64,000 nucleotides of DNA from Xenorhabdus eapokensis (GCF_001908105.1 NZ_MKGQ01000004.1:114493-178492); one strand, 5' to 3'. Counted from the first letter of the stretch, positions 8,751 to 18,147 are shown. Numbers and translations: made by a program. Notes: generated by a model not told the origin, from the sequence alone.

Positions 8751-9809
8751 GTGGCTAAAAGTAAACTCTCCAAAGGGCAACAACGCCGTGTGCACGCCAA
8801 TCATCAGCGTAAGCTGAATAAGGCCGATGCTCAAAAACCAGAAATGGATGACAGCCAGTTTGGTGAGCCACAAGAAGGGCTGGTGATCAGCCGATTCGGG
8901 CAACATGCCGATATTGAAGCCGCAGATGCGTCTATACAGCGTTGCAATATCCGTAGGACAATCCCCTCATTGGTCACTGGTGATCGCGTTGTATGGCGCC
9001 CCGCGCTACAACGCCAGTCTGATGTCAAAGTGAATGGTATCGTAGAAGCGGTTCATGAACGCACGTCCGTTCTTACTCGTCCTGACTATTATGATGGCAT
9101 CAAACCCATCGCCTCAAATATCAACCAAATCGTGATAGTTTCCGCCATTTTGCCTGAACTCTCACTGAATATTATTGATCGCTATTTAGTCGCATGTGAA
9201 ACACTCAATATCGAGCCTCTGATCGTACTCAATAAAATCGATCTGTTGGATGCCGAAAGCCGTGAGTGGGTTAACGATGTCATGGATATCTATCGCCATA
9301 TCGGCTACCGCGTTCTGGAAGTTTCCAGCTATACCGGAGAAGGTATCCCCGAACTGACCGCTTTGCTGGCTAACAAAATCAGTATCTTTGCAGGCCAATC
9401 TGGCGTTGGGAAATCCAGCTTACTCAATACCCTGTTGCCTGACATTCAAGAAGATATTCTGGTCAATAATGTCTCAGATAACTCAGGTCTTGGTCAGCAT
9501 ACCACCACCACCGCACGCCTTTACCATTTCCCACTAGGAGGAGATGTGATCGACTCTCCAGGTGTCCGTGAATTTGGATTGTGGCATCTAACGCCAGAAC
9601 AGGTTACACAAGGTTTTGTCGAATTCCGCGAATATCTGGGAGGATGCAAGTTCCGTGATTGCAAACATCAAGATGATCCTGGGTGTGCCTTACAGGAAGC
9701 GTTGAAACAAGGCACCATTGCTCAAGAACGCTTCGAAAATTACCACCGGATTCTGGAAAGCATGACACAGGTTAAACCGCGCCGAAATTTCACAAACGCT
9801 CAAAAATAA
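8751..9809 (+). CDS. rsgA: Ribosome small subunit-dependent GTPase RsgA
   Basis: Circularly permuted GTPase that acts late in 30S ribosome maturation, its GTP hydrolysis stimulated by the 30S subunit. Motif order is the permuted one: NKIDLLD (about 160), then GQSGVGKSS (about 214), then DSPGVRE (about 267), with an OB-fold before and a C-terminal zinc knuckle [14 protein letters not shown] (about 299-312). The GTG start is preceded by GAGG and gives [14 protein letters not shown], matching the E. coli N-terminus. psd follows about 95 bases later on the same strand. Confidence 0.97.
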   Translation: MAKSKLSKGQQRRVHANHQRKLNKADAQKPEMDDSQFGEPQEGLVISRFGQHADIEAADASIQRCNIRRTIPSLVTGDRVVWRPALQRQSDVKVNGIVEAVHERTSVLTRPDYYDGIKPIASNINQIVIVSAILPELSLNIIDRYLVACETLNIEPLIVLNKIDLLDAESREWVNDVMDIYRHIGYRVLEVSSYTGEGIPELTALLANKISIFAGQSGVGKSSLLNTLLPDIQEDILVNNVSDNSGLGQHTTTTARLYHFPLGGDVIDSPGVREFGLWHLTPEQVTQGFVEFREYLGGCKFRDCKHQDDPGCALQEALKQGTIAQERFENYHRILESMTQVKPRRNFTNAQK

Positions 9810-9903
9810 GGCAATAATTAACGATACACTGACATTAAAAATAATGGCAGGTACAATAGCCGACTTTTGTCCAATTTGCCAAGAACAGATCCAAGAGGTT
9901 GAC

Positions 9904-10809
9904 GTGCTGGATAATTTTAAAATCAGTCTACAATATTTACTGCCAAAACAATGCATTACTAATCTGGCAGGCTGGTTTGCCAATAAAAAGGCTGGCTGGC
10001 TGACACAGCTTGCAATCAAGGCTTTCGCTAAGGCCTATAAAGTGGATATGAATGAGGCAAAAGATCCTTCATTCACTGCTTATTCAACATTCAATGAGTT
10101 TTTTGTCCGCCCTCTTAAGGAAGGCATTCGCCCTATTGCCAATGAAGCCGACCAATTGGCTCTGCCAGCAGACGGCACCGTAAGCCAGCTAGGGGCGATC
10201 CGCGAAGATCAGATTATTCAGGCCAAAGGACACTATTACACGATAGAAGCCCTACTGGCAGGGCAGTATCAACTGGCCGAACAGTTCCGTCATGGTCAAT
10301 TTATCACGACTTACTTATCGCCAAAGGATTACCACCGTGTCCATATGCCATGCGATGGCGTGCTCAAGGAGATGATCTACGTCCCTGGTGATCTGTTCTC
10401 AGTAAACCCATTGACGGCAGCCAATGTACCAAACTTATTTGCGCGTAATGAACGCGTCATCTGTTTATTTGAGACAGAGTTCGGCCCCATGGTGCAAATT
10501 CTGGTTGGGGCAACGATTGTTGGCAGTATTGAAACTGTTTGGAGTGGCTGTGTCACCCCTCCGCGTGAAGGCATCATCAAACGCTGGACTTACCCTACAG
10601 AAGGTCAAGAAGGCGTCATCTCCCTCAAAAAAGGAGAGGAAATGGGACGCTTCAAGCTGGGTTCAACCGTGATCAACCTGTTTGCTGCCAATCAGATTAA
10701 TTTTGCCAATACCTTATACAGTGGTTCACAAACCCGTATGGGAACCATAATGGCGCAGGCTGCCACATCAGAAGAACTCGCAGTAAATAACGATGAATCA
10801 ACGAATTAA
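9904..10809 (+). CDS. psd: Phosphatidylserine decarboxylase proenzyme
   Basis: Inner-membrane enzyme that makes phosphatidylethanolamine from phosphatidylserine; it cleaves itself before a serine that becomes the pyruvoyl group. The open frame reaches back to an ATG at 9844, but those residues are not part of the family; I chose the GTG at 9904 (reads [15 protein letters not shown]), with AAGAGG about 7 bases upstream. With this start the cleavage motif LGST places its Ser at residue 254, the position known for E. coli. Product 301 residues, with a shorter C-terminal tail than E. coli. mscM follows 40 bases later. Confidence 0.95.
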   Translation: MLDNFKISLQYLLPKQCITNLAGWFANKKAGWLTQLAIKAFAKAYKVDMNEAKDPSFTAYSTFNEFFVRPLKEGIRPIANEADQLALPADGTVSQLGAIREDQIIQAKGHYYTIEALLAGQYQLAEQFRHGQFITTYLSPKDYHRVHMPCDGVLKEMIYVPGDLFSVNPLTAANVPNLFARNERVICLFETEFGPMVQILVGATIVGSIETVWSGCVTPPREGIIKRWTYPTEGQEGVISLKKGEEMGRFKLGSTVINLFAANQINFANTLYSGSQTRMGTIMAQAATSEELAVNNDESTN

Positions 10810-10849
10810 AGATATCATCAGCTAATTCATAACCAAGGAGCCCCTTATT

Positions 10850-13800
10850 GTGATTGTGCGCCTGATTATCAGTTTACTTCTCAGCCTCTTAATTGCGAGC
10901 TCAGCTTTTGCTTCCGTACTTCAGTTGGATGAAACCCAACTGAGACAAGAGTTAAAGCAGGTTGGCGGCAATAAAAGTTCACAAGATTCTGAAATCGCAC
11001 ATGCACTTCAAGGGGCAATAAATTGGATTAACGATGTAAAGTCCGCCAACGAGCGTACTCAGAAATATCGACAAGCCATTGATGAATTTACTAAAATCAT
11101 CAAAGAACTACGCCAGAAAATCCTCACTGAAGACAATGCTGTCACGCCCATTCCTGCCAATCAGACTATCAGCAATTTAGAACAGCAAATTATTCAGGCA
11201 ACTAACGAATTACAAGAACAAGGCCGCCAATTACAACTCGAACAGGATAAACTTCGAGAAATCAGTGACTCGATGAGTCAATTGCCTCAACAACAGGCTG
11301 AAGCAAAGCACTTACTGGATGAGGCGATTTCTCGACTCCGGTCTCTGGACTCACCTTCCACGCCGCTGGCTAAAGCGCAATTGGCGCTGGCGCAAGCAGA
11401 AGTCAATGCCCGTAAAGCTATGACTGATGAGCTGGAGATGGCTCAACTTTCTGTTAATAATCGTCAGGAGATTGCGCGCGTACGCGCCGAATTATACAAA
11501 AAACGCTATCAACGACTGGACCTTAAACTCCAGCAGTTACGCAGCCAGTTAAATACCCAACGCCAGCAGAAAACGGAATCCGCGCTGGAATATACAGAAA
11601 TGCTGGCAGAGCAAAGTGGGGAAAAACTGCCTAAGTTTTTGCAGGATGAGCTCCAGAAAAATCGCCAATTGTCGCACATGATCAATCAGCAATCCCAGAG
11701 AATGGAAGCCATTGGTTCAAAACAGCGTAAGGCCAATAGTGAAATTCTTTTTGTTCTCCAAACACTCAATACTATCCGTGAACAAGCACAATGGCTAAAC
11801 GATTCCACTGCACTTGGCGAAACCTTGAGGGCGAGAGTCACCCATATTCCCGATATGTCAAAATCCCAGCAAATTGACAGGGATATCGTCGAATTGCGGG
11901 TCGAAAGATTGAAATATGAGGAAATGCAAGAACTCCTGCAACGGCCTCTTGAGCAGACCTTGCCCTCATATCACACTCTGACACCAGAGCAAAAGAAGAT
12001 CTACGAGTCACTTATCCGCACCAGGAAAGAGCTATTAAATTCCCTGCTATCAGGCTATGACAATGAGATACTGGAACAGACACAATTCAAGGTAATCACC
12101 AACAAATTAAACGATGCCCTGAAAGAAGTTCAGGATGCTACCCACCGCTATCTGTTCTGGGTAGCGGATGTCAATCCTATATCACTTAATTATCCATTGC
12201 AGGTAGTGCAAAATCTGACGCGTCTGTTATCTCTCGATACGTTCTCTCAGTTAGGTGCCGCCATTCACAGCATGTTGACCAAACAAGATACTCTGCTCTA
12301 TTTACTGGGTACACTATTATTGGTCATTTTTAGCATTAGCTCACACCGCCAGTATCATGCTTTTCTTGAGCGTTCGAGCAATCGCATCGGCAAAGTGACA
12401 CAAGATCATTTCTCTCTGACTATGCGCACCGTTTTTTGGTCTGTCGTCGCAGCCTTACCGTTACCAATGCTCTGGTCAGCCATTGGTTATGGGCTGCAAA
12501 ACGCATGGCAGTATCCAATGGCTACCGCAATAGGCAACGGTGTACGTGAAACTACCCCCGTTTTGTGGGTTTTTATGCTCAGCGCGGCCTTTGCCCATCC
12601 CAATGGCTTATTCATCGCCCATTTTCGCTGGCCGGAAGAACGCATCACGCGAGCGATGCGTTTCTATCGTCTTTCCATTTTCCTGATCGTGCCTCTCATG
12701 ATGGCATTGATCACTTTTAATCATTACAAAGACCAGGATTTTATTGCGACCCTCGGCAGGCTGTGCTTCATCATGCTCTGTATCTCGCTGAGTTTGGTAA
12801 CCAGCAGCTTAAAGCGTGCTGGTATTCCACTCTATATGGACAAACATGGTTCAGGTGAGAATATTGTTAGTTCTGTTCTATGGTGGATACTGCTCTCGGC
12901 TCCAATTTTAGCGGCACTCGCTTCGATTCTGGGTTATCTGCAAACCTCACAGGCGCTATTAGGTCGTCTGGAAACCTCTGTCGCTATCTGGTTCTTCCTG
13001 CTGGTTGTTTACCACATTGTGCGTCGATGGATGCTAATCCAGCGCCGTAAGATAGCTTTTGAGCGGGCAAAACAACGCCGCGCAGAAATATTGGCTCAGC
13101 GCGCCAAAAGTGAGGAAGATTCTGGCAATATTAATAGCAGTGTAGAAGGTGCAATCGAAGTTGAAGAGCCTGTCATTGATTTAGATGCCATCAGTGCCCA
13201 ATCGTTAGGATTAGTGCGTTCAATCCTGACAATGACAGCACTGGTTTCACTTATCCTATTGTGGTCTGAGCTACATTCAGCCTTTTCTTTCCTTGAAAAT
13301 ATCCGGCTTTGGGACGTGAGTACAACCATCAACGGTGTTGATAGCGTTCAGCCAATTACCTTAGGCTCCGTATTAATTGCAATCTTAGTGATTGTCATTA
13401 CTACACAACTTGTCCGTAACTTACCAGCTCTGCTGGAACTCGCCCTGTTACAGCATTTAGTACTGACTCCGGGAACAGGTTATGCCATTACGACACTGAC
13501 CAAATACAGCATTACCCTCATTGGTGGCCTGGTTGGTTTTTCTCTGGTGGGTATTGAATGGTCAAAAATACAATGGCTAATTGCTGCAATGGGGGTGGGA
13601 CTTGGTTTTGGCTTACAGGAAATTTTCACCAATATTATTTCTGGCCTGATCATCTTATTTGAAAAACCGATCCGCATTGGTGATACCGTGACTATCCGCG
13701 GTCTGACAGGCAGTATTACGAAGATCAATACACGGGCAACAACGCTGTCTGACTGGGACAAAAAAGAAATTATTGTTCCCAACAAGGCCTTTATTACAGA

Positions 13801-14200
13801 GCAATTCATCAACTGGTCACTGTCTGACACGATCACTCGTATCGTCCTGACCATCCCTGTTCCGGCTGATGTTGATTCCGCAAACGCCACCGACATATTA
13901 CTGTCTGCCGCCAAAAGTTCCCCCTTTATTCTCGATAACCCGACGCCGGAAGTGTATTTAGTGGATTTGCAACAAGGCATTCAGATTTATGAACTACGTG
14001 CCTATGCCGCAGAGATGGGGCACCGTATGCCTGCCCGTCATGAAGTGCATCAACATATTTTGCAGGAATTCCGCAAACATAATATCACCTTGCCATTCCC
14101 ACCATTCCAGGCACGGGTTGATATTTTTGGACAAGAGATCCGCAGTGCGACAACTAACTTCACAGGCCGTAATCCCCCACGCAGGCCGGGGGAACTGTAG
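10850..14200 (+). CDS. mscM: Miniconductance mechanosensitive channel MscM
   Basis: Large MscS-family channel (1116 residues) that opens under membrane tension and protects against hypo-osmotic shock. Order: signal peptide (first 21 residues, ending ASSAFA), a long periplasmic coiled-coil region rich in Gln, Glu and Leu (about 25-470), a cluster of membrane helices (about 475-900), and the MscS pore and beta domain with the glycine-rich helix AAMGVGLGFGLQEIF and EKPIRIGDTVTIRGLTGSI. The GTG start has AAGGAG about 9 bases upstream. It is probably cotranscribed with psd, as in E. coli. The intact genomic neighbourhood ends here and a decayed accessory region follows. Confidence 0.95.
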   Translation: MIVRLIISLLLSLLIASSAFASVLQLDETQLRQELKQVGGNKSSQDSEIAHALQGAINWINDVKSANERTQKYRQAIDEFTKIIKELRQKILTEDNAVTPIPANQTISNLEQQIIQATNELQEQGRQLQLEQDKLREISDSMSQLPQQQAEAKHLLDEAISRLRSLDSPSTPLAKAQLALAQAEVNARKAMTDELEMAQLSVNNRQEIARVRAELYKKRYQRLDLKLQQLRSQLNTQRQQKTESALEYTEMLAEQSGEKLPKFLQDELQKNRQLSHMINQQSQRMEAIGSKQRKANSEILFVLQTLNTIREQAQWLNDSTALGETLRARVTHIPDMSKSQQIDRDIVELRVERLKYEEMQELLQRPLEQTLPSYHTLTPEQKKIYESLIRTRKELLNSLLSGYDNEILEQTQFKVITNKLNDALKEVQDATHRYLFWVADVNPISLNYPLQVVQNLTRLLSLDTFSQLGAAIHSMLTKQDTLLYLLGTLLLVIFSISSHRQYHAFLERSSNRIGKVTQDHFSLTMRTVFWSVVAALPLPMLWSAIGYGLQNAWQYPMATAIGNGVRETTPVLWVFMLSAAFAHPNGLFIAHFRWPEERITRAMRFYRLSIFLIVPLMMALITFNHYKDQDFIATLGRLCFIMLCISLSLVTSSLKRAGIPLYMDKHGSGENIVSSVLWWILLSAPILAALASILGYLQTSQALLGRLETSVAIWFFLLVVYHIVRRWMLIQRRKIAFERAKQRRAEILAQRAKSEEDSGNINSSVEGAIEVEEPVIDLDAISAQSLGLVRSILTMTALVSLILLWSELHSAFSFLENIRLWDVSTTINGVDSVQPITLGSVLIAILVIVITTQLVRNLPALLELALLQHLVLTPGTGYAITTLTKYSITLIGGLVGFSLVGIEWSKIQWLIAAMGVGLGFGLQEIFTNIISGLIILFEKPIRIGDTVTIRGLTGSITKINTRATTLSDWDKKEIIVPNKAFITEQFINWSLSDTITRIVLTIPVPADVDSANATDILLSAAKSSPFILDNPTPEVYLVDLQQGIQIYELRAYAAEMGHRMPARHEVHQHILQEFRKHNITLPFPPFQARVDIFGQEIRSATTNFTGRNPPRRPGEL

Positions 14201-14280
14201 TGACCAGACAGTGAGTTGAAAACCAGACGTACAGGATGAATGGTGATTGTGAACGTGGCAGGGGCTATTGCTCTGCATAA

Positions 14281-14813
14281 ATGATAAGTCGGTGCATAAC
14301 GAGACCGAGAAACTTTCATCGCCAGACGATGGATCGTTTCCATGGTTCGACGTTACAAGGGCTGTCAACTCACCAGCTCAATCAGCGGTATATGTTGAAA
14401 ATATGGGCGATTAAAAAGTGCGCATGCAATAGAGATATTACTCTAGCTGAACAGCAAGAGATATTGCCCAATGCTCCGCAAAGAAGACTTCAAGACAATT
14501 TAAAGGCACTTAATCAAGGATTTGATAAGTTTGATATTACTACATGTCGAGGAAAAGCACATTTTTTAGTGCAGGTATGCCATGAAAGTGGTGCATTGCG
14601 ATATACGAAAGAAATTGCAGGAGAAACAAAAATATAATCCTTGGTATGGTCGAGGATTGTTAGAACAAAAAATGTATGGAATAAAAAAGTGTGATGTCTC
14701 CAATTATATAAACAAGAGAATCGCAGACCTGAGAGGAGGAGAAAATAGAAGAATGGAAGGAAGAGAAAGAAAAGATGGAAGAAGCAAAAATAGAGGAAGG
14801 AAAGAAAACTAAA
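14281..14813 (+). pseudogene. Broken GH19-like (chitinase/lysozyme-type) gene
   Basis: The first frame (14281-14637) reads NRDITLAEQQEIL, then FDITTCRGKAHFLVQVCHESG and RYTKEIAGE; the His-Glu-Ser run resembles the catalytic-Glu region of GH19-type chitinases and cell-wall hydrolases. It stops after ETKI, but the reading continues one frame over from about 14634 as KYNPWYGRGLL, another motif of that fold. A second shift near 14735 gives a Glu/Lys-rich tail that runs to the next gene. So at least two frameshifts break one original gene. Such domains are common in bacteriocin and type VI secretion effectors; that role is inference, and no secretion gene is nearby. The true start is not clear. 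Confidence 0.5.
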
Positions 14814-15241
14814 ATGTATAAAAAAACTATTTTTTTATTTTTATACTATTGTCTTATAATGCATTTTCTTCTGAATGGCCTAGTGAATTTAGATGTTTGA
14901 CTTCTGACAATAAAAAACCAATAAATATAAAACATGTCACTCTTTATTCAAAAATAGATAAAGTCTATCTTGGTTATGTTAAGTATGAAACGTCTGATAC
15001 AGCCATAACGATTAATTTCGTTAAAGATGATGAAATATCAATAGAAACAAGACCATCTATTTATACTATAGTGTGGAATGAAATAATTAAAGGAGAAATT
15101 AATGGAACATATACAGTTATTTCACAGGGAGCAAGATTCTCAAGCTTCACGTATAAAAATAAAGATGGTAAAGAAGTTGAGTTTGATGAAAATTGATATG
15201 CTTATGATGAAAAAATAGGTGATTGTGTCTGGAAAAAATAG
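14814..15241 (+). pseudogene. Broken small exported protein, possible immunity partner
   Basis: The ATG at 14814 begins a hydrophobic stretch but the frame ends early. Adding one A to the A7 run at 14820-14826 gives MYKKNYFFIFILLSYNAFS, a credible signal peptide, joined to the long frame that continues SEWPSEFRC. That frame reaches a TGA at 15194-15196; beyond it the same frame goes on as YAYDEKIGDCVWKK to a TAG at 15239-15241, giving a second cysteine. Two lesions (frameshift and stop) thus interrupt one approximately 140-residue exported protein. I do not recognise the family. Position right after a cell-wall hydrolase remnant suggests an immunity protein. Confidence 0.45.
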
Positions 15242-15281
15242 ACCTTGTTTAGGATTTTGTGTAATCGCCATTTCATGTTAA

Positions 15282-15530
15282 ATGAGACCATCTAGTACTA
15301 CAGCCGTAATTTTAGATGTACCACCCTGTTATTTTTACATTGACGGCGACAACGATACCTTCGCCTATCAAGTTTTAATTCTGTACAAAACAAACTCTTA
15401 TCAGAAGGATGAGTTTGAGGAAGAACTCATTACTACCTTACTAGAGTACGAAAAAGCAATGAATATCATTAAAAATACAGCCAATTCAATAAAATCTATT
15501 AAAGAAAGGGTTATAAAAAATAAAAATTAG
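15282..15530 (+). CDS. Small hypothetical protein
   Basis: 82 codons from an ATG, not recognised. The N-terminal half is mixed (PPCYFYIDGDNDTFAYQVLI), the C-terminal half a Glu/Lys-rich likely helix (FEEELITTLLEYEKAMNI). There is no clear ribosome site. AT-rich like its decayed neighbours, it may be the tail of a lost gene rather than a working one. Confidence 0.3.
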   Translation: MRPSSTTAVILDVPPCYFYIDGDNDTFAYQVLILYKTNSYQKDEFEEELITTLLEYEKAMNIIKNTANSIKSIKERVIKNKN

Positions 15531-15625
15531 GGGCTGTTACTGGTGCAAAGAGCTTGTTTCCTGATATTCTGCTCGCATAATCCAGCAAAAACACCCTGTT
15601 TGGGTTGGATTTGTGCACGCAGAAG

Positions 15626-15657
15626 GCCGGTGTTGATACACCGGCTTTGCTTTTTCT
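15626..15657 (+). terminator. Probable terminator
   Basis: GCCGGTGT (15626-15633), loop TGAT, ACACCGGC (15638-15645), then TTTGCTTTTT. Perfect 8-base GC-rich stem with a T-rich tail on the plus strand. It ends whatever is read from the decayed gene cluster to its left. Confidence 0.6.
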
Positions 15658-15712
15658 GGGCGCAAGCCTGTTTACTGTCACTTAAAAGCGGGTGGAATAG
15701 CATTATCCAGCG

Positions 15713-16019
15713 TTACGCTGGATGTGAATGCTGTACAGGTGTAAACAATCGCGTTAAACGCGTTAAATCTATTTCCTGTTTGGCTTGCGCCAAACTGTAT
15801 GCCTCTTGAAGCCTCAGCCACATTTCCGGCGTACTGCCCTATCACGTTAGCCAAACGCACCGCCATAGCTGGCGTGACCGCTGCGCGACCTTCCACTACA
15901 CGCCCAATCGTTGACGGGGAGACATCCAGCGCCCGCGCAAGAGTTCGCAGACTAATATTTAAATGCGCCATCTCGTCAGAGATGTAGCGCCCCGGATGGG
16001 GCGGCATACGTTTAGTCAT
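15713..16019 (-). pseudogene. higA: Frameshifted HigA-family antitoxin
   Basis: XRE-type helix-turn-helix antitoxin of the HigBA class, which binds its toxin and represses the operon. The first 60-odd residues fit: MTKRMPPHPGRYISDEM, helix-turn-helix LARALDVSPSTIGRVVEGR, then VRLANVIGQ. One extra base at about 15832-15833 (in CAGTACGCC) throws the frame; dropping it gives SPEMWLRLQEAYSLAQAKQE and a natural end at the TAA 15713-15715. The uncorrected frame runs on to 15678 with an unrelated tail. The gene was clearly intact until recently. Confidence 0.8.
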
Positions 16020-16040
16020 TAATGGTAGTCCTCATAATTC
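16019..16040 (-). pseudogene. higB: Last six codons of HigB toxin, cut by the IS element
   Basis: Immediately upstream of higA the minus strand reads AAT TAT GAG GAC TAC CAT TAA (NYEDYH, stop), the typical C-terminus of HigB RNase toxins, with TAATG stop-start overlap with higA. The frame is cut at 16040, where the left end of the IS1-family element begins. No further higB sequence is found on the other side of the element. Confidence 0.65.
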
Positions 16041-16101
16041 GGTCATGCTCCCAATGATTAGATCTTGTGATAAACTCCCTGCTTTTTATTCTGGGTGAGA
16101 T

Positions 16102-16377
16102 ATGGCTAAAGTGGATGTGGTTTGTCGTTACTGTCATAAAACAAACGAGGTTAAAGGGCATGGAAAAGGGCGTACTGGGCATCCCCGCTATCACTGCTAT
16201 GCTTGCCGTAAGACCTTCCAACTGAATTATACCTATCAAGCTTGCCAGCCCGGCATGAAAGAGCAAATTATTGATATGGCCATGAATAACGCAGGTGTCA
16301 GGGACACGGCTCGGGTTCTGAAAGTCGGCATTAACACCGTCATTCGCACATTAAAAAACTCATACCAAGACAAGTGA
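16102..16377 (+). CDS. insA: IS1 protein InsA
   Basis: 91-residue zinc-finger and helix-turn-helix DNA-binding protein that on its own represses IS1 transposition and forms the N-terminus of the InsAB' transposase. Cysteine pairs CRYCHK and CYACRK are visible, followed by IIDMAMNNAGVRDTARVLKV. The slippery run A6C at 16353-16359, needed for the -1 shift into insB, is present, so the frameshift mechanism is conserved. Confidence 0.92.
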   Translation: MAKVDVVCRYCHKTNEVKGHGKGRTGHPRYHCYACRKTFQLNYTYQACQPGMKEQIIDMAMNNAGVRDTARVLKVGINTVIRTLKNSYQDK

Positions 16378-16801
16378 CTACGCTGCCGCTTGCGGGCAGT
16401 GAGATTCATCTTGTCTGTGAAATAGACGAGCAGTGGTCATTTGTCGGTAATAAGAAAAATCAACGCTGGCTCTGGTATGTCTGGGAGCCGAATAAGAAAC
16501 GGGTAGTGGCACATGTGTTTGGGGATCGCAGCAGGAAAACATTGAAAAAGCTACTGGCACTCTTGTCTCCTTTTACTATCCGGTTTTACTGTACAGATGA
16601 TTATGCCGTTTACGATTGCCTCTACCTCAGGAAAAACACCTCACGGGAAAGAAATTTACCCAACGTATCGAGAGAACAAATCTTACGCTTCGTATCCGGA
16701 TAAAGAGGCTGAATAGAAAAACAATAGGTTATTCCAAATCCGAAGAGATGCATGACAAAGTGGTAGGTACGTTCATTGAACGTGAATACTATATTTTATA
16801 A
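16374..16801 (+). pseudogene. insB: IS1 transposase InsB, frameshifted
   Basis: DDE-type catalytic half of the IS1 transposase. The first part shows CEIDEQWSFVGNKKNQRWLWY and CTDDYAVYDCL (Asp residues). A CT duplication near 16618-16622 shifts the frame by two; the rest (PQEKHLTGKKFTQRIER, with the conserved Glu region) continues in another frame to 16801. The element therefore cannot move by its own enzyme. Confidence 0.85.
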
Positions 16802-16931
16802 CAGATCTAATCATTGGGAGCATGACCATTCTAATATCTATAGCTTTTGAAAGGAGGGACAATAGTCCCAACTTCCAAAACAGACATTTTCCTTTAATTA
16901 GCTCAAAAACCCACAATGAAATCAAATAACA

Positions 16932-17363
16932 TTAATGACGCATACCGATTGCCAATCGATTCATTCCATTCATAAGCGCAATCGCAAAAGTCAGATCAGA
17001 AATTTCCTGATCTGTGAAGTGATCTTTCAAGGGTAAATAAGCATAGTCATCTGCGTGTGTCGTTACAATGTGAGTCAGCGCCTCAGTCCATTCCAATGCC
17101 GCTTTTTCACGGGGAGTAAACTGACTACTCACTCGCCATCCGGCTAATTCAGCTAACCGACGTTCTGATTCTTGATTTTCACGTAAAACTTGAGAGTGTT
17201 TATTTAAGCAGAAAGAACAACCATTGATTTGAGATACTCGCAAATAGATCAATTCAACCAATTGCAAACCTAACGGACTATTTTCCAAACCTTCTTTTAC
17301 AGCACGAAAACCTTGCAGTAACTCTGGAGATAAGTTGTAGTAAGCGAGGCGTAATTTACTCAT
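16932..17363 (-). CDS. AhpD-like / carboxymuconolactone decarboxylase family protein
   Basis: 143-residue member of the AhpD-like superfamily, whose members use a CxxC pair in peroxide reduction or related redox chemistry. The motif CSFCLNKHSQVLRE is at about residues 49-62, with the following His; the protein ends NGMNRLAIGMRH. It is a single gene with its own ATG. It has no counterpart in the E. coli mscM-to-yigL order, and sits in the accessory scar next to the IS element. The true substrate is unknown. Confidence 0.8.
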   Translation of the reverse strand: MSKLRLAYYNLSPELLQGFRAVKEGLENSPLGLQLVELIYLRVSQINGCSFCLNKHSQVLRENQESERRLAELAGWRVSSQFTPREKAALEWTEALTHIVTTHADDYAYLPLKDHFTDQEISDLTFAIALMNGMNRLAIGMRH

Positions 17364-18088
17364 GAATAATATTCCTTATATTAATACTCCAAGAGACTAT
17401 ATTAAAAATTATCACTTTAAACAAAGGAAATGTTATTTAAATGAAAAAAATCACAAAATAAGAATTAATTTAATTTCATATAATTAATTGTGTAAATTAT
17501 TTAATAGAGAGATTATTAAAAATACCACTAAAGGAATAAGTGGTATTTTATGTTAATATTGTGCAGTAGGCGTATTGTTACAGCAAGACTTGGAATAAAA
17601 GTAACAATGATATAAATCAACAACAATGCAAAACCAGTAGTATCATTAATTGCTGAACCCAATACTATAAGAGCCACATCACTTTATTGAAATTAAATTA
17701 CATAGAAGAAAAACAGGCAAACTGTAAAAGATGATAAACTCTATTCTTAATTATCTTTTAATGTCCATAGTTCATTATTAATTGATAAACATTCCCTTAT
17801 TTATGCCATTATTAGATAGTGAATTAAAAAACATTTACAAATGTAAAATTAGAAACAGGAAAAACATAAATATCTTTAACTCATACCAAAGTTACGCATA
17901 AATCTATCAGAAAAATAAGCCCTATTATTTTATCATAAGCTACGCTTACATCCACAAGATTCACCAATTTGTAATTCAAACTCACACTCCTGAGCTGCTC
18001 CATTCCATGTTTTCAATATTTAATAGACGACCCAAGTTTCCACCAGCATTATTGGTTATTTTATTGGAAAAATGACTTATCAATATAA
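17364..18088. other. AT-rich gap with decayed gene fragments
   Basis: No intact gene. It holds the DUF805 fragment at 17528-17677, and on the minus strand about 17933-18085 a split reading: NAGGNLGRLLNIE in one frame and TWNGAAQECEFELQIGES, then CGCKRSL and a stop, in the next. Joined by a single shift these look like the C-terminus of one cysteine-containing protein that I do not recognise. Confidence 0.35.
17528..17677 (-). pseudogene. DUF805 membrane-protein fragment
   Basis: A 49-codon frame from a GTG at 17677 to a TAG at 17528. It reads a membrane helix and then IPSLAVTIRLLHN, close to the signature FxPSLAVxxRRLHD of DUF805 inner-membrane proteins (YhaH type). The expected second half of the domain is missing. 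The last codons overlap a hairpin, AATACCACT (17521-17529) / AGTGGTATT. Confidence 0.45.
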
Positions 18089-18118
18089 GAAAACAGCATC
18101 ACATCGGATGCTGTTTTC
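18089..18118. terminator. Terminator of the recQ-pldB-yigL group
   Basis: GAAAACAGCATC (18089-18100) and GATGCTGTTTTC (18107-18118) form a perfect 12-base stem with a 6-base loop and T runs at both ends. It lies 29 bases beyond the yigL stop on the minus strand. Confidence 0.8.
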
Positions 18119-18147
18119 AAACAATTAACTTCGTTAAGTCATCAGCT

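Larger units (their letters stand above)
16041..16827. mobile_element. IS1-family insertion sequence
   Basis: 787 bases bounded by perfect 25-base terminal inverted repeats that begin GGTCATGCTCCCAATG on each strand (left at 16041, right ending at 16827). It holds insA and a broken insB in the IS1 arrangement. Flanks share only ATTC (left CATAATTC, right ATTCTAAT), not the 8-9 base duplication usual for IS1, so one flank has probably been lost by an adjacent deletion. Confidence 0.92.

Noticed and set aside
9844..9903. Upstream ATG extension of psd
   Set aside because: The extra residues are absent from the family, while the GTG at 9904 has a ribosome site and puts the cleavage serine at residue 254.
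14160..14200. Hairpin-like CCCCC...GGGGG at the end of mscM
   Set aside because: Lies inside the coding sequence and has no T tract, so it is not a credible terminator.
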